A stretch of 32,740 bases of DNA from an uncultured Lachnospiraceae bacterium (GCA_910587105.1 CAJUMB010000041.1:1-32740); one strand, 5' to 3'; shown: positions 1 through 7,664, counted from the stretch's first letter. Made by a program: numbers and translations. Notes: generated from the sequence alone by a model not told the origin.

Positions 1-2
1 CG

Positions 3-56
3 GAGTACACAAAGGCGAACCGCTTTGAGGATTTCGTTTGTAAAATCTATCTTTGA
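3..56 (+). CDS. C-terminal end of an unidentified protein (cut by window edge)
   Basis: A frame open from the window edge gives about 17 codons ending in TGA at 54-56 (peptide ends ...FEDFVCKIYL). It stops just before a rho-independent terminator, which supports it being the end of a real gene. Two other frames also run for a short distance here, so the choice of frame is a judgement. No family can be named from so few residues. Confidence 0.35.
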   Translation, partial: EYTKANRFEDFVCKIYL

Positions 57-62
57 CGATTA

Positions 63-95
63 GGGGAAAATTCATTTAAGAGTTTTCCCCTTTTT
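63..95 (+). terminator. Rho-independent terminator
   Basis: The 8-bp stem GGGGAAAA (63-70) pairs with TTTTCCCC (83-90) across a 12-nt loop and is followed by five T (91-95). It lies directly after the partial gene ending at 56. Confidence 0.75.
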
Positions 96-97
96 GT

Positions 98-370
98 TTA
101 ACTAATGCGCAGCTGCGTTTTCAAAGCGTCCTGCAACACCTGGGAGAAGTTCACATTATGTTCTAATGCAATGGCATTAAGCCATGCAGGGAGCGTTACA
201 GTTCTGTTGACTGACCGGTTTTTTTGCGCTAGACGTATAGAGGGCATGTATACATCAATCAGCACAGCACGCTTATTTTCCGAAAGTTCTATTTTAGATA
301 GCGGCGTAGGCGCAGGAATAGTTTCACCATCTTCTTCAAGGCCATTAAGGACGTAGCCGAGCTGTATCTT
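98..370 (-). pseudogene. hicB antitoxin remnant (5'-truncated)
   Basis: On the minus strand a frame open from 370 to the TAA at 98-100 encodes about 90 residues. They match the C-terminal half of HicB-family antitoxins: the end of the RNase-H-like fold (LNGLEEDGETIPAPTPL), the strand LIDVYMP, and the ribbon-helix-helix-like tail TVTLPAWLN...NFSQVLQDALK. HicB normally neutralises the HicA mRNA interferase and represses the operon. Here the N-terminal half and hicA are absent, and there is no start codon at the fusion point. The first bases overlap the end of the DUF5067 chimera in another frame, so this is a deletion scar and not a working antitoxin. Confidence 0.75.
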
Positions 371-1118
371 TTAAATCATCGAGAGTAATCAGTTCAGATG
401 CCTCTAAGGTAACTGGCGACATATCTGATAGTGAATAGCATTGTCCTATATTTAATGTGGTGCCAGGCTGGATATCTTTCATGTAGTTGCTCATTGCTTC
501 ATTTTCCTCCATGAAAATGGCTGTTTCGCACTGTACACCATTCTGGAAAGCCTTCATGTGTACAGAAACGGCAGACGATGCATTTTCAAAACTATTATTT
601 GTAAAATCATAATATACAATCAGGCATGGATTTCCTTCATAATCATTTCCAACAGCATGACCAGTATATTTCACTGTATAATCACCTGTATTAAGGTCTA
701 TCATATTGTCATCTGCAGGCTGTTCGGGTTCAGAATTGGCAGATTCTTCTTTTGATTCCGATGATTTTTTGGAGCTTTTTTTATCTCTTTTAGCAGGCTC
801 CTTCTTGTCCTGCTTTTCTGAAATAAGTCCCCGTTCCTCTAAAACGCTGTTAACCGCTGTGCCTGTAATCAATATGGCGGCTGCAATAATTATCCCTATC
901 AGTGATGTGACCAAACCTGCTATAGCCATTCCCTTGTGGCGATGAGTCGCAAGTGCGATTATTGCAATTACAAATCCAATATTTGATTTATCATCTAATT
1001 CGGCATATGACTTCATTATTTCTATAATCATATCGTAAAAGGGATTGTCTTTGAAGTCTTCTAACAATTCTTCCACAAAGTATCCGACTTCATTTCTCAA
1101 TGGGGATTCTTTAAACAT
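345..1118 (-). CDS. Chimeric membrane protein: XRE C-terminus + DUF4190-like + DUF5067
   Basis: The first ATG gives 257 residues. Residues ~1-45 look like the C-terminal tail of an XRE regulator. Residues ~46-85 form a hydrophobic segment with a DUF4190-like HRHKGMAIAGLV signature. A Lys/Ser/Glu-rich linker follows, then a C-terminal DUF5067 domain (YTGHAVGNDYEGNP, YYDFTNNS, LEASELITLDD). DUF5067 proteins are usually surface-exposed and anchored by a membrane segment. The reading frame continues upstream without a stop to 1244, where it encodes the rest of the XRE tail. The last residues (ARLRP) come from the hicB scar. I read this as three gene pieces joined by deletions. Whether any product is made is unknown. 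Confidence 0.6.
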   Translation of the reverse strand: MFKESPLRNEVGYFVEELLEDFKDNPFYDMIIEIMKSYAELDDKSNIGFVIAIIALATHRHKGMAIAGLVTSLIGIIIAAAILITGTAVNSVLEERGLISEKQDKKEPAKRDKKSSKKSSESKEESANSEPEQPADDNMIDLNTGDYTVKYTGHAVGNDYEGNPCLIVYYDFTNNSFENASSAVSVHMKAFQNGVQCETAIFMEENEAMSNYMKDIQPGTTLNIGQCYSLSDMSPVTLEASELITLDDLKDTARLRP

Positions 1119-1244
1119 TTCCCCGTTTCCCGTGCGAAGCCAATCTTCATTGACGTTAAATTCTCTGCAGATAGATATTATAACTGAGTTAGAAGGGTTT
1201 CTATTCCCATTTTGTTTTAGAGATAAAGCAATTCGCTGCTTTTC
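1119..1244 (-). pseudogene. XRE-family HTH regulator remnant, in frame with the DUF5067 chimera
   Basis: In the same minus-strand frame, before the first ATG of the chimera, the sequence encodes the second half of an XRE/Cro-type HTH domain. The hallmark is SICREFNVNEDWLRTGNGEMF, here split around position 1118, preceded by NPSNSVII. An in-frame TAG at 1245-1247 and the lack of a start codon show that helices 1-3 are gone. The residues immediately upstream belong to the decayed IS3 element. A truncated gene rather than a short functional one is the likely reading. Confidence 0.65.
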
Positions 1245-1275
1245 CTATTTTAAGTAAGAAAGGCAGTCATGTATC

Positions 1276-1656
1276 TTATGTAGCTTCCTGTAGGGAATCA
1301 TAGAATTGCTGTCGTTTGACCATCGGAGGAAGTCCTCCATTGGAAGAGCAGATCCTCCGCTTATTCCAGCAGCTGATGAAATATCTCCAGATGACGGTCC
1401 TGAGCTCATCTGTGGTCATTTTCTATGTGTCATAACGGCCATACAGCAGCTCTGATTTCATTCCCGTCCACATGCTCTCACTGCGGGCGTTGTCATGGCA
1501 TCTCCCGCCTGCGCTGTTCATGCTTTGTCTTATGCCATATCTGCAGACCGCATCCCGGCAGATCCGGCTGGTATACTGGCTCCCTCTGCCACTGTGGATG
1601 ACCGCTCCCCCGGATGTCTGGATCCGCTTTAACGGTGTTTTCCAGCGTCTGTACAC
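1276..1656 (-). pseudogene. IS3-family transposase OrfB, C-terminal remnant
   Basis: This encodes the end of the rve/DDE integrase core: IHSGRGSQYTS with the second catalytic Asp replaced (the family has HSDRGSQYTS), followed by SMNSAGGRCHDNARSESM. The frame is interrupted by TAG at 1423-1425 and then continues in the same frame through MTTDELRTVIWRY...QQFYDSLQEAT to TAA at 1276-1278. A single nonsense change therefore explains the break. The N-terminal two thirds of OrfB, including the first catalytic Asp, are deleted and the remnant is fused close to the orfA tail. Confidence 0.75.
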
Positions 1657-1659
1657 ATA

Positions 1660-1956
1660 ATGCAGCTTTCATGAAAGTCGTTTTCCTTCTTTAAACGGCG
1701 GATCTCTCTTTCATGCTCCTTTACCTGCTGACGGAGCCAGATGAGTTCTTCATTAAGTGACAAGGTCTTTGAGGGCTTTGTGAGCCTGCACCCAGATCAA
1801 GACTGCCCAGCCGGCTGGCTCGTACCCATCCATCCATACATACATGGTGTTCTTGGGGCTCCCCAGTTCTCCGGCAGCCTCCGCTTGTCCGGTCTCTTTT
1901 GCGGGCTTGACTGCCTGTACTTTGTATTCGTGGTCATATTGTCTGTTTTCTGCCAT
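1660..1956 (-). pseudogene. IS3-family OrfA remnant (frameshifted)
   Basis: The ATG at 1954-1956 follows a GGAG-type site and starts MAENRQYDHEYKVQAV, an IS3 OrfA HTH with the Pro-Lys-Asn-Thr-Met-Tyr recognition segment. The first frame ends at 1753. The OrfA leucine-zipper tail (SLNEELIWLRQQVKEHEREI, RRLKKENDF) lies in a different frame between about 1760 and 1680, so at least one indel separates the halves. After KKENDF the sequence jumps to orfB C-terminal sequence. Confidence 0.65.
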
Positions 1957-2030
1957 TTTCGTCCACTCCTTATTCTATTGATTATATACCTAATCCTTGA
2001 GAATGGGGTGTCAACTTTTTTTATACCACA

Positions 2031-2126
2031 TCACCGTCCTTAAAAGCCCGCCTTGCGGAGAAAAAGGTGCAGGTGGCAGGGCGAGGGAATGAAGAAAACA
2101 TAAAAAATAAGCAGAGGGAGATGTAA
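2031..2126 (+). pseudogene. C-terminal tail of a conjugative-element protein, interrupted by the IS
   Basis: A short frame immediately after the IS end encodes about 31 residues (SPSLKARLAEKKVQVAGRGN...NKQREM) and stops at TAA 2124-2126, five bases before the next ATG. Lys/Glu/Gln-rich tails ending in a REM-like peptide are, as far as I recall, common in accessory genes just upstream of TTRAP genes in Tn1549/CTn-type elements. I infer that the IS inserted into this gene. No start codon or N-terminus remains. Confidence 0.4.
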
Positions 2127-2130
2127 GGAT

Positions 2131-2337
2131 ATGGATGCAATGTTTACCGTGGAAGAAAGCAATTTGACCTGCATTTTTGCAGGAGAGGGAAAGAATAAAG
2201 TTATAGAAGGTATAGAGAAAGCATTGGCACACCTCGATGATGCGGATTTGGAGGAATTATCTCTTAGAGTGATTGGAAAGATGCGGGATATGACAGAGGA
2301 AGAATTTGAACAGTTGGAGTTGATAGAAGCAGAATAA
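2131..2337 (+). CDS. Transposon-transfer assisting (TTRAP-like) small protein
   Basis: This encodes 68 residues starting MDAMFTVEESNLTCIFAGEG, with a GGGAG site 8-12 bp upstream. The opening FTVEESNL.CIF.GE, the central LDDADLEEL and the acidic C-terminus match the TTRAP family of small proteins in conjugative transposons of Clostridia. Their role in transfer is inferred from gene context rather than known biochemically. The length is normal for the family and the frame is intact, so it may be a surviving piece of an otherwise lost integrative element. A rho-independent terminator follows 27 bp after the stop. Confidence 0.75.
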   Translation: MDAMFTVEESNLTCIFAGEGKNKVIEGIEKALAHLDDADLEELSLRVIGKMRDMTEEEFEQLELIEAE

Positions 2338-2364
2338 AAAATGATGTCAGAATTATGAATAGGG

Positions 2365-2404
2365 CTATCCTTTCCGTTTTTATTGCGGATAGGATAGTTT
2401 TTTT
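2365..2404 (+). terminator. Rho-independent terminator after the TTRAP-like gene
   Basis: CTATCCTTTCCG (2365-2376) pairs with CGGATAGGATAG (2386-2397) with one mismatch across a 9-nt loop and is followed by seven T (2398-2404). Confidence 0.85.
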
Positions 2405-2469
2405 CTGTTACCTATATTTTTGTGTAGAAGGAAATTTTTCCTATTGCTATGATAGCATCACAGCAAACA

Positions 2470-3147
2470 TCAAGAGCCTAGAGTTTCATTGGAGCAGTAG
2501 GAAACCAGTTTTGGGTAATCGGTAATTTCTATCCGTTTACGGTGCGAGACAATGACCTTTTCTTTGCGGAGCCTAGCCAGGTTATTTGTAACATTCACAA
2601 GACTAATTGTCAGAATATCGGCAATATCCTGTTGTGTCAGGTCAATCCGGTTTGGTGTTCCGGTAGGTGAATGGACAGAAAAAAGGTATAAGAGATTACA
2701 GATTTTTATGAAAGCATTATTGTAATCCTGGTGTGCCGATTCATAAATGAATAGGTTGATATACATGGAATAGGTTTCCAGTATACGGGCATTTAGAGCC
2801 ATGTTTTCCTGGTACATTTGATAGAAATTTTCTCTGGTAAATTCCAGTGTTTCTACTTTGGATAGTGCTTGTGTTCCAATAGAAGACTCAATCTTGAATG
2901 CAGAGTTTTGGCATCCTGGATATACAGTTCCATCACTGTGAAAATGCAGGATTTTATGATAGCCATCTTCATGTTCTACAAAAGTTTTAGCAATACCGGA
3001 TTCAATATAATATACATACCGGATTGTTTCGCCAATGTTCCAAATCATATCCCCTTTTTGGAATGTGCGGCGTCTGTAAGGTTTGGAGAGAAAGTAATCA
3101 TAAAATTCTGTGTAATCACCGGAAAAGAAATAACGGGGAATCAGCAT
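2470..3147 (-). CDS. Crp/Fnr-family transcriptional regulator
   Basis: A 225-residue cytoplasmic regulator. Residues ~15-120 form a cyclic-nucleotide-binding-like beta barrel (FQKGDMIWNIGE, YYIESGIAKTF, HFHSDGTVYPG). Residues ~150-215 form a Crp-type winged helix (DLTQQDIADILTISLVNVTN, LRKEKVIVSHRKRIEI). No cysteine cluster of the FNR type and no complete cAMP phosphate-binding cassette is visible, so the ligand is unknown. The length is normal for the family. It is transcribed divergently from the broken PTS gene at 3234, which it may once have controlled. An AGGTG-type site precedes the ATG at 3145-3147. Confidence 0.85.
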   Translation of the reverse strand: MLIPRYFFSGDYTEFYDYFLSKPYRRRTFQKGDMIWNIGETIRYVYYIESGIAKTFVEHEDGYHKILHFHSDGTVYPGCQNSAFKIESSIGTQALSKVETLEFTRENFYQMYQENMALNARILETYSMYINLFIYESAHQDYNNAFIKICNLLYLFSVHSPTGTPNRIDLTQQDIADILTISLVNVTNNLARLRKEKVIVSHRKRIEITDYPKLVSYCSNETLGS

Positions 3148-3233
3148 TTAGTTCACCTGCCTTTCATTGGATTGGTTTCAGTATACCATAAACTCGTAAT
3201 TCTGCCCATATAAAAAGAGAAGGAGAATGGATT

Positions 3234-3634
3234 ATGGATTATAAAGAATTAGCCACATTTATTATCGAGGCAGTTGGCGGAGAAGCAAATATTGTGAGTC
3301 TGACGCATTGTGCTACAAGGCTTCGGTTTGCATTGAAAGATGACAGCATACCAGACGAGAAAAAGATTAAGGCAAAAAAGGAGTATTGGGAGTATCCGTG
3401 AATGGTGGTCAGTATCAGATTATTATTGGGAATACTGTACCGAAGGTTTCTGCAGCTATCATGGAGCAGCAGCACTGGCTGGCGGTTGCGCTTCGCACCA
3501 AAAAGGATAAAGAGCTCAGGCAGATGTCTTTTAGTGCAGGTCTGACAGCAGTGCTTAGAATTACAGAACCAGCTATGTTCGGTGTGACGCTGAAAGTGAA
3601 GAAAGTACTTCCATGTGTCATGAGATGCCTTTAA
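3234..3634 (+). pseudogene. PTS beta-glucoside-type EIIBC, collapsed (frameshift + internal deletion)
   Basis: The ATG at 3234 with an AGAAGGAG site begins MDYKELATFIIEAVGGEANI, followed by SLTHCATRLRF, the EIIB domain with its phosphorylatable Cys. The frame breaks in an A-tract near 3374-3379: one missing A would restore GVLGVSVNGGQYQIIIGN. Without it translation stops at 3399-3401. The second frame carries the end of EIIB (VPKVSAAIM) and then jumps to a late segment of EIIC (SFSAGLTAVLRITEPAMFGV, a family signature with usual GITEPA), stopping at 3634. Most of EIIC and all of EIIA are missing. Sugar import by this gene is lost. Confidence 0.8.
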
Positions 3635-3674
3635 AGAAAATAGAGTTTTCTATATCAAATAGGAGGATTAAGTA

Positions 3675-4262
3675 ATGCAGCACAAAGTAAAAGTAACAGT
3701 AATAGATAAGAAGTTGTTTTCTGAATTGCAAACGGAATATTGTGCAGATCCGAATTCTGGAATGTGTCCTTGCTATAATGCAGGTGATGAGTTTATATTT
3801 GAACGTTATGGAATAGCCGATGATTTTTGGCATATGGGATTAAACACTTTGAAACAAACATCAAATGTGGCAGGGGAGATTGCAGGGGGAACAGGATTTC
3901 CCCATTGTTCTGAAGCATGGGATGCAATTTCAAGGTATATTTATGCGGGATTGCAAGGCGGTTCCATAATGCGGGGGTGGATGAACAACGAACGGGTGAT
4001 GATTGCCTGCTGTTCGGATGGTACGCGCCCTGTTATTTTTAAGATTGAAAGATTAGATTACAAAGCACTTTATATTGATGGTATCTATCAGGATGCCAGC
4101 AGGAATGAAATTGTATCGGCTCTTAAACAAATCAATGGAGTGGAAGACATTGTTTTCAAAGAGCAGTATACAGAGATATATATGAAGGAAAATATATCTG
4201 ATGATGTTATAAGAGAAGCTGTGAAAAAATGTGGGAAGTATCGTGTTATAAAAATTGATTAA
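3675..4262 (+). CDS. TIGR04076-family protein with C-terminal ferredoxin-like domain
   Basis: A 195-residue protein with a GGAGGATTA ribosome site before the ATG. Residues ~1-125 match TIGR04076: a K/V-rich first strand, the ADP...GMCPCY segment with paired Cys, SEAWDAISRYIYAG, GGS...GW, and the ending VMIACCSDGTRPVIFKIERL. Residues ~130-195 (ALYIDGIYQDASRNEIVSAL, followed by an EI.MKENISDDVI strand-helix) look like a heavy-metal-associated ferredoxin fold without the CxxC metal site. The family's biochemical function is unknown to me. It stands alone, between PTS and sigma-factor debris, and ends at a strong terminator. Confidence 0.75.
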   Translation: MQHKVKVTVIDKKLFSELQTEYCADPNSGMCPCYNAGDEFIFERYGIADDFWHMGLNTLKQTSNVAGEIAGGTGFPHCSEAWDAISRYIYAGLQGGSIMRGWMNNERVMIACCSDGTRPVIFKIERLDYKALYIDGIYQDASRNEIVSALKQINGVEDIVFKEQYTEIYMKENISDDVIREAVKKCGKYRVIKID

Positions 4263-4287
4263 CATGGAGAAATAATCTAAAATCGAG

Positions 4288-4328
4288 GCGTCTATTGGAA
4301 GATACCAATAGACGCATTTAAGTTTTTT
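4288..4328 (+). terminator. Rho-independent terminator
   Basis: A perfect 11-bp stem GCGTCTATTGG (4288-4298) / CCAATAGACGC (4305-4315) with a 6-nt loop. A six-T run (4323-4328) lies 7 nt further on. Confidence 0.7.
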
Positions 4329-4330
4329 AG

Positions 4331-4588
4331 AGGAGAAGGAATGATTTACAGAGGGTATTTATTGCTAATACCCTCGCCAATGGGGAGCTTGCCGTCCTGT
4401 TATCTCTGCCGGAGAAAAAGAGGGAAGTCATTTATCTTTACTTTTTCAGGCATTGCATACAGCAGGAAATCGGGGATTTATACGGGTACTGCAGGAGTGC
4501 CATGCGGCATCGCATACATAGCGCGTTACACATGTTGCAGGAGGAAATGGAGGTGGTATTTGTCGGGAAAATAGTCATGCTTGGATAG
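4331..4588 (+). pseudogene. Sigma-70 family factor fragment (region 4)
   Basis: A frame open from 4331 to TAG 4586-4588 encodes a sigma region-4-like segment: LLSLPEKKREVIYLYFF, QQEIGDLYG, then RSAMRHRIHSALHMLQEEME. This resembles the small sigma factors carried by Tn916/Tn1549-type conjugative elements, in which the corresponding text reads FFLDMTQQEIG. Here it reads FFRHCIQQEIG, so the helix joining the two halves is changed. Region 2 and a start codon are missing. It is another piece of mobile-element debris. Confidence 0.6.
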
Positions 4589-4782
4589 GCTACAATAAAC
4601 TGGATAGATTTTTTAAGGCCATATAATATAGAACCAACAAGCAAAGGAACAGCCAATATGATCGAAATATATGCGCAAAAGAGAGTTCCTGCCATTTAGC
4701 ATAATTTTGTCTTTCAGACAGGCCCTTTTTTGGTGTATACTATTTTGGTAGAAACAGAGGTTTTTGAGGAGTAAGGAGTGTG

Positions 4783-5499
4783 ATGGCTGATATGAATGAA
4801 AAAATTTTGATTGTTGATGATGAAAAGGAGATAGCAGACCTGATTGAACTTTATCTCAAAAATGATGGCTATACAGTATATAAGTTCTATAACGGTACAG
4901 ATGCATTAAAATGTGTGGAATCAGAAAAGATGGACTTGGCAATATTAGATGTGATGCTGCCAGATGTGGATGGTTTTCACATTTGTCAGAAGATTAGAGA
5001 ACAGTATTATTATCCCATTATTATGCTGACGGCAAAAACAGAAGATACTGACAAAATTATGGGGCTGACAATTGGGGCTGATGATTATATTACGAAACCA
5101 TTCAATCCATTGGAGGTTACAGCAAGGGTAAAAACACAGATACGCCGTTATGTGTGCTATAATAATGCCGCAGGATTAGGAAAGAAAGATGTATCTGTTA
5201 TAGAATACGATATCAATGGACTTATTATTAATAAGAATACACATAAATGTACATTATATGGCAAAACAGTCACACTAACTCCCATAGAGTTTTCTGTTTT
5301 GTGGTATTTGTGTGAAAATAGAGGGAGAGTGATTTCTTCAGAGGAATTGTTTGAGAATGTATGGGGTGAAAAGTTTCTGGATAACAATAATACGGTTATG
5401 GCGCATATCGGGAGGCTGAGGGAAAAGCTGAAGGAACCTGCCAGAAAGCCGAAATTTATTAAAACTGTGTGGGGAGTGGGGTATACCATTGAAGAATAA
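4783..5499 (+). CDS. vanR: VanR-like OmpR/PhoB-family response regulator
   Basis: About 238 residues. An N-terminal receiver (KILIVDDEKEIADL, phospho-acceptor Asp in LAILDVMLPDVDG, Thr in MLTAKTED, Lys in YITKPF) precedes a C-terminal winged helix (LTPIEFSVLWYLCENRGRVI, ending FIKTVWGVGYTIE). The similarity to VanR of glycopeptide-resistance clusters is close by eye, including IADLIELYLKN and LTIGADDYITKPF. Three in-frame starts exist (GTG 4780, ATG 4783, ATG 4792). AAGGAG at 4773-4778 favours 4783. The downstream sensor gene overlaps it by 11 bp. The gene symbol marks family resemblance only, because no van ligase genes are present here. Confidence 0.85.
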   Translation: MADMNEKILIVDDEKEIADLIELYLKNDGYTVYKFYNGTDALKCVESEKMDLAILDVMLPDVDGFHICQKIREQYYYPIIMLTAKTEDTDKIMGLTIGADDYITKPFNPLEVTARVKTQIRRYVCYNNAAGLGKKDVSVIEYDINGLIINKNTHKCTLYGKTVTLTPIEFSVLWYLCENRGRVISSEELFENVWGEKFLDNNNTVMAHIGRLREKLKEPARKPKFIKTVWGVGYTIEE

Positions 5500-6619
5500 A
5501 AAGGAGAGGAAAATCAGCGGTGATTATACACAGCTTCAGACTAAAATACTGATAAGCACAGCGGCTGTACTATTTGCTGCATTTGCCCTGATTGCAGTGG
5601 CACTTCGTTTACTGAGCGGGCGTTTTTCACAGGCTGTCGTGGGTTTTCTGCAATTGTTTTATAAGGATTACGATAGAGCATTAATAGCATATACCTATGT
5701 ATTTAGAGCCAACAGGGAATGGTTTGTTATGGCAGCTGCATTTGTGGTATTTTTGATTGTCTTACGGCTGTATTTGAAAGGGTTTACAAAATATTTTAAT
5801 GAGATTAACAGAGGAATCAATGCTTTAAAAGAGGAAAATTCAGATGATATTGTGCTGTCTGCTGAGCTGGCAGCAGCTGAACAGGCAATCAATGCAATTA
5901 AGCATACCCTTGAGCAGAGAAAGGCAGCAGCAATGATTGCGGAACAGAGGAAAAATGACCTGGTAGTATATCTTGCCCACGATTTGAAGACACCTCTTAC
6001 ATCAGTGATTGGATATTTGGCATTGTTGAGAGATGAACATCAAATATCAGAAGAACTAAGACAAAAATATTTAACCATTGCACTGGAAAAGGCAGAACGT
6101 TTGGAAGATTTGATCAATGAATTTTTTGAAATTACCCGTTTCAATCTTTCCGACATTACGCTTGAATACAGCAGGGTAAATTTGACCCGTATGCTTGAGC
6201 AGCTAATTTATGAATTTAAGCCCATGCTCTTAGAAAAAAATTTGAGTTGTATTCTTGAGATAGCTCCCAATACGATGATACGCTGTGATGTAGATAAAAT
6301 GCAGCGCGTGTTTGACAATTTGCTGCGAAATGCAGTGAATTACAGTTTTCATAACACGGAGATTTTTATCACTGCAGTGCAAAAAGAGGATGTTATCCAT
6401 ATTAAGTTTCGAAATCGTGGAAATACAATTCCTAAAGAAAAGCTGGAACGTATTTTTGAGCAGTTTTATCGTCTGGACGCTTCCAGAAGTACGAGAAGTG
6501 GTGGTGCAGGGCTGGGACTTGCCATTGCAAAAGAAATTGTATTGCTTCACGGAGGAACCATGACTGCGCGCAGTGAAAATGAAATCATTGAATTTGAAAC
6601 AGTCATTTCTATGTCGTAG
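5489..6619 (+). CDS. vanS: VanS-like sensor histidine kinase
   Basis: A 376-residue membrane kinase. TM helices lie at about residues 20-42 and 77-95, with a short ~35-residue extracytoplasmic loop between. A HisKA domain has His164 in LAHDLKTPLTS, and a HATPase domain has the N box (DNLLRNAVNYS) and G box (GGAGLGLAIAKEIV). The start is TTG at 5489-5491, inside the end of vanR, so translation is probably coupled. A GGGGAGTGGGG run lies just upstream. It should phosphorylate the VanR-like regulator. The small sensor loop resembles VanS types that sense glycopeptides or cell-wall intermediates, but the signal cannot be read from sequence. Confidence 0.85.
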   Translation: MKNKKERKISGDYTQLQTKILISTAAVLFAAFALIAVALRLLSGRFSQAVVGFLQLFYKDYDRALIAYTYVFRANREWFVMAAAFVVFLIVLRLYLKGFTKYFNEINRGINALKEENSDDIVLSAELAAAEQAINAIKHTLEQRKAAAMIAEQRKNDLVVYLAHDLKTPLTSVIGYLALLRDEHQISEELRQKYLTIALEKAERLEDLINEFFEITRFNLSDITLEYSRVNLTRMLEQLIYEFKPMLLEKNLSCILEIAPNTMIRCDVDKMQRVFDNLLRNAVNYSFHNTEIFITAVQKEDVIHIKFRNRGNTIPKEKLERIFEQFYRLDASRSTRSGGAGLGLAIAKEIVLLHGGTMTARSENEIIEFETVISMS

Positions 6620-6746
6620 GAAAATCGTAAGAAATTCCATATAAAAAATTGAGAAGTCTGTTGGAGAAAACGGAAAAGCAGCACTTTTGTTTTTGATACA
6701 ATCTTTGTGTCAAGGCAAGGGTGTTTTCATTTTTACAGGAGGAATG

Positions 6747-7556
6747 ATGGAAATGAGTCAAAGAAAAATTTCGAAGAGACGGAGAAAAAACAGATGTATT
6801 CAATATTTTCTGCGGGCGGGTATTTTGTTTCTTATTGTGGTATATGCAGGTGTACTTTTAAAGGCTGGTTTTGAAAAAATGAAGGAAAGGGATGGCGCTA
6901 TGGGAGAATTGCCTTTAACAGTTACCCAGAATGATGTGCAGGCAATGGAAAGAATAGAGACAACAGTGACAGAGACAGCTTATGGTGGATTGGAAAATGA
7001 GGCAGCAGATACGCCATGGAATTTGGTTCTTGTCAATAACAGCCACCCTGTTCCAGAAAACTACCATACAGATCTGGTTGCGGTGGCAGGGGGAGAATAT
7101 GTGGATGAGCGTATTTATGAGCCCCTTATGGAAATGCTTGAGGACGCCAGAGAGGGGAATTTGGGAGAATTGCCGATGGTGGTATCGGGCTATCGAACCC
7201 AGGAAGTGCAGCAGAGACTGTTTGACGACAAGGCAGCTGAATTTAAGAAAGAGGGCTGTTCAGACAGTGAGGCATTGGATCAGGCGAAACAGTGGGTCTC
7301 TGTACCAGGTTACAGCGAACATCAGCTGGGGCTTGCAGTAGATATCAATGGGGCATCATATGATGTTTACTTATGGCTGCAGGAAAACTGCTATCAATAT
7401 GGTTTTATTTTCCGATATCCCGGTAATAAAACAGATATTACCGGAGTGGCAGAAGAAGTGTGGCATTACAGATATGTAGGAACAGAAGCAGCCAGGGAAA
7501 TTTACGAAAAGGGTATTTGTCTGGAGGAGTATCTGGAAGAACAAAATTTGAAATAA
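6747..7556 (+). CDS. vanY: VanY-like D-alanyl-D-alanine carboxypeptidase
   Basis: A metallo-peptidase of the M15B (VanY) family, about 269 residues. A basic N-terminus and one TM helix (residues ~17-38, signal anchor) precede the catalytic domain. Zinc-site motifs are SGYRTQEVQQRLF, the SxHxxGxAxD motif (SEHQLGLAVDI) and ExxWHxR-like EEVWHYRYVG. It removes the terminal D-Ala of peptidoglycan stem peptides outside the membrane. AGGAGG at 6737-6742 serves ATG 6747 or ATG 6753. It follows the vanRS pair by about 125 bp, and co-regulation is likely, as in van clusters. No vanH, ligase or vanX is present, so resistance cannot be inferred. Confidence 0.88.
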   Translation: MEMSQRKISKRRRKNRCIQYFLRAGILFLIVVYAGVLLKAGFEKMKERDGAMGELPLTVTQNDVQAMERIETTVTETAYGGLENEAADTPWNLVLVNNSHPVPENYHTDLVAVAGGEYVDERIYEPLMEMLEDAREGNLGELPMVVSGYRTQEVQQRLFDDKAAEFKKEGCSDSEALDQAKQWVSVPGYSEHQLGLAVDINGASYDVYLWLQENCYQYGFIFRYPGNKTDITGVAEEVWHYRYVGTEAAREIYEKGICLEEYLEEQNLK

Positions 7557-7664
7557 TGGAAAATTTCTACAAGAAATGAATTTTTTCTGCAAGGATTTGG
7601 AGTGCTGGATCGTGTTATCTGTGTAGTGATAAAAAATAGTAGTAAAATTAGGGAGGGATTCCAG

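Larger units (their letters stand above)
1276..2030 (-). mobile_element. Decayed IS3-family insertion sequence
   Basis: Remnants of orfA (from 1956 downward) and the orfB C-terminus (to 1276) lie in the IS3 order on the minus strand. The upstream end carries TGTGGTATAAAAAAAGTTGA (reading minus from ~2030), a plausible terminal sequence that includes a TTGACA box. No matching inverted end is visible after orfB, because the element runs straight into the XRE remnant. One terminus is therefore lost. Multiple frameshifts, an internal deletion and a nonsense codon make it inactive. Confidence 0.75.

Noticed and set aside
105..356. Plus-strand 83-residue frame
   Set aside because: It is antisense to the recognisable hicB remnant and has no ribosome site or family features.
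4438..4695. Minus-strand frame with a hydrophobic start (LFCAYISIILAVPLLVGSIL)
   Set aside because: No ribosome site, no recognised family, and the second half runs antisense to the sigma-factor fragment. A fragment of a membrane protein is possible but not supportable.
4783..7556. Glycopeptide resistance cluster
   Set aside because: Only the two-component pair and a VanY-like enzyme are present. Without ligase, dehydrogenase and VanX no resistance can be claimed.
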